Below, piece by piece: positions 63,664-64,000 of a DNA stretch of 64,000 nt; within the stretch, counting starts at the first letter, position 1, and the number at the start of each line of letters is the position of its first letter. The stretch comes from DASRAJ01 sp035638255 (lineage in GTDB: Bacteria; Bacteroidota; Bacteroidia; Chitinophagales; UBA10324), in the NCBI GenBank assembly GCA_035638255.1, contig DASRAJ010000051.1, positions 38,768 to 102,767 of the forward strand, read 5' to 3'. A program made the translations under genes and the position numbers. The notes under the pieces were generated by a model. That model was not told where the DNA came from. It saw nothing but the letters and a program-made list of their open reading frames with translations, and did no database searches.

Positions 63664-64000
63664 ATGAACAAAATGAAAAGACAATTTACGTTGATAATGG
63701 CGCTTTTAATTTTTTCATGCATTGAAATAACTAATGCGCAAACCGAATTATGGTCTATGACCGGAGCGGGCGGAGAAAATCGCTTTGGAACTATCTTTAA
63801 AATGGATTTAGACGGGGGAAACTATATAAGAGAACACGATTTTTATTCGGAATTCCCTGGAGCTAATCCCAATCAAACTACTTTATTAGAAGCATCGGAT
63901 GGCAAATTATATGGGATGACCACTAAGGGAGGAAGCTATGATGGGGGCGTTATTTTCAGTTATGATCCAGTCGCAGGAACTTATGCGAAGCTTTATGACT
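63664..64000 (+). CDS. GloVer-repeat (TIGR03803) secreted protein, cut by the window end
   Basis: The first 112 codons of a gene that runs off the window. Signal peptide (MNKMKRQFTLIMALLIFSCI, cleavage near NAQ), then ELWSMTGAGGENRFGTIFKM and LYGMTTKGGSYDGGVIFSYD, which is the repeat of 'choice-of-anchor tandem repeat GloVer' proteins; full versions usually end in a T9SS sorting domain. The ATG at 63673 is an alternative start. Function unknown; surface exposure expected. Confidence 0.8.
   Translation, partial: MNKMKRQFTLIMALLIFSCIEITNAQTELWSMTGAGGENRFGTIFKMDLDGGNYIREHDFYSEFPGANPNQTTLLEASDGKLYGMTTKGGSYDGGVIFSYDPVAGTYAKLYD

Overview
The window is chromosomal DNA of a Bacteroidota bacterium, probably an uncultured member of the Chitinophagales/Sphingobacteriales side of the phylum. 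The evidence is: two proteins with type IX secretion (T9SS) C-terminal sorting domains, a DUF5686/carboxypeptidase-regulatory outer-membrane protein, two Reg_prop ('two-component regulator propeller') sensor kinases, a GIN-domain protein, a GloVer-repeat protein, Bacteroidota-type promoters (TTTG-N19/20-TAnnTTTG) and almost no Shine-Dalgarno sequences. There is no phage, insertion sequence, CRISPR array or rRNA operon. One tRNA gene (Lys, CTT) is present.

Layout. 0-1.6 kb: small proteins, a tandem pair of 102-residue paralogues and tRNA-Lys. 1.6-16.1 kb: a MacAB-TolC-like transport cluster. A histidine kinase and NtrC-type regulator are divergent from an HlyD adaptor, an ABC ATPase, two intact ~800-residue FtsX-type permeases, two decayed permeases, a second ATPase and a TolC-like outer-membrane protein. 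Three copies of a dispersed inverted-repeat element sit between these genes. 16.1-23 kb: an AAA ATPase and a giant thioester alpha-2-macroglobulin lipoprotein. 23.1-26.4 kb: a TPR/LytS-type kinase, a truncated relic of its response regulator, then a DUF4365 + HicA-like two-gene cassette. 26.4-30.5 kb: MeaB, an anti-sigma/ECF sigma pair, O-antigen ligase and a glycosyltransferase. 30.5-36.2 kb: two T9SS cargo proteins, a FAD oxidoreductase and a nucleotidyltransferase pair. 36.3-41.2 kb: the rimP-nusA-infB operon, in which infB carries an in-frame UGA. 41.4-54.8 kb: M1 peptidase, gamma carbonic anhydrase, PBP1C, DUF5686 protein, ACMSD-like decarboxylase, alpha/beta hydrolase, omega-amidase-like protein. 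54.9-64 kb: two tandem paralogous Reg_prop kinases, a NarL-type regulator and three secreted proteins; three successive promoters here share the block ATGCACTTGA.

How the genes fit together. The first cluster reads as a regulated tripartite exporter whose permease set has turned over by duplication and decay. The last cluster reads as a sensory module (two kinases, one regulator) with a shared promoter signature reaching the adjacent secreted-protein gene. The strongest oddities are the stop codon inside infB, the DUF4365/HicA cassette that appears to have replaced most of a response-regulator gene, the shared promoter block near 58-62 kb, and a terminator-like hairpin directly upstream of rimP. 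All functional calls rest on motif recognition by eye; no searches were run.
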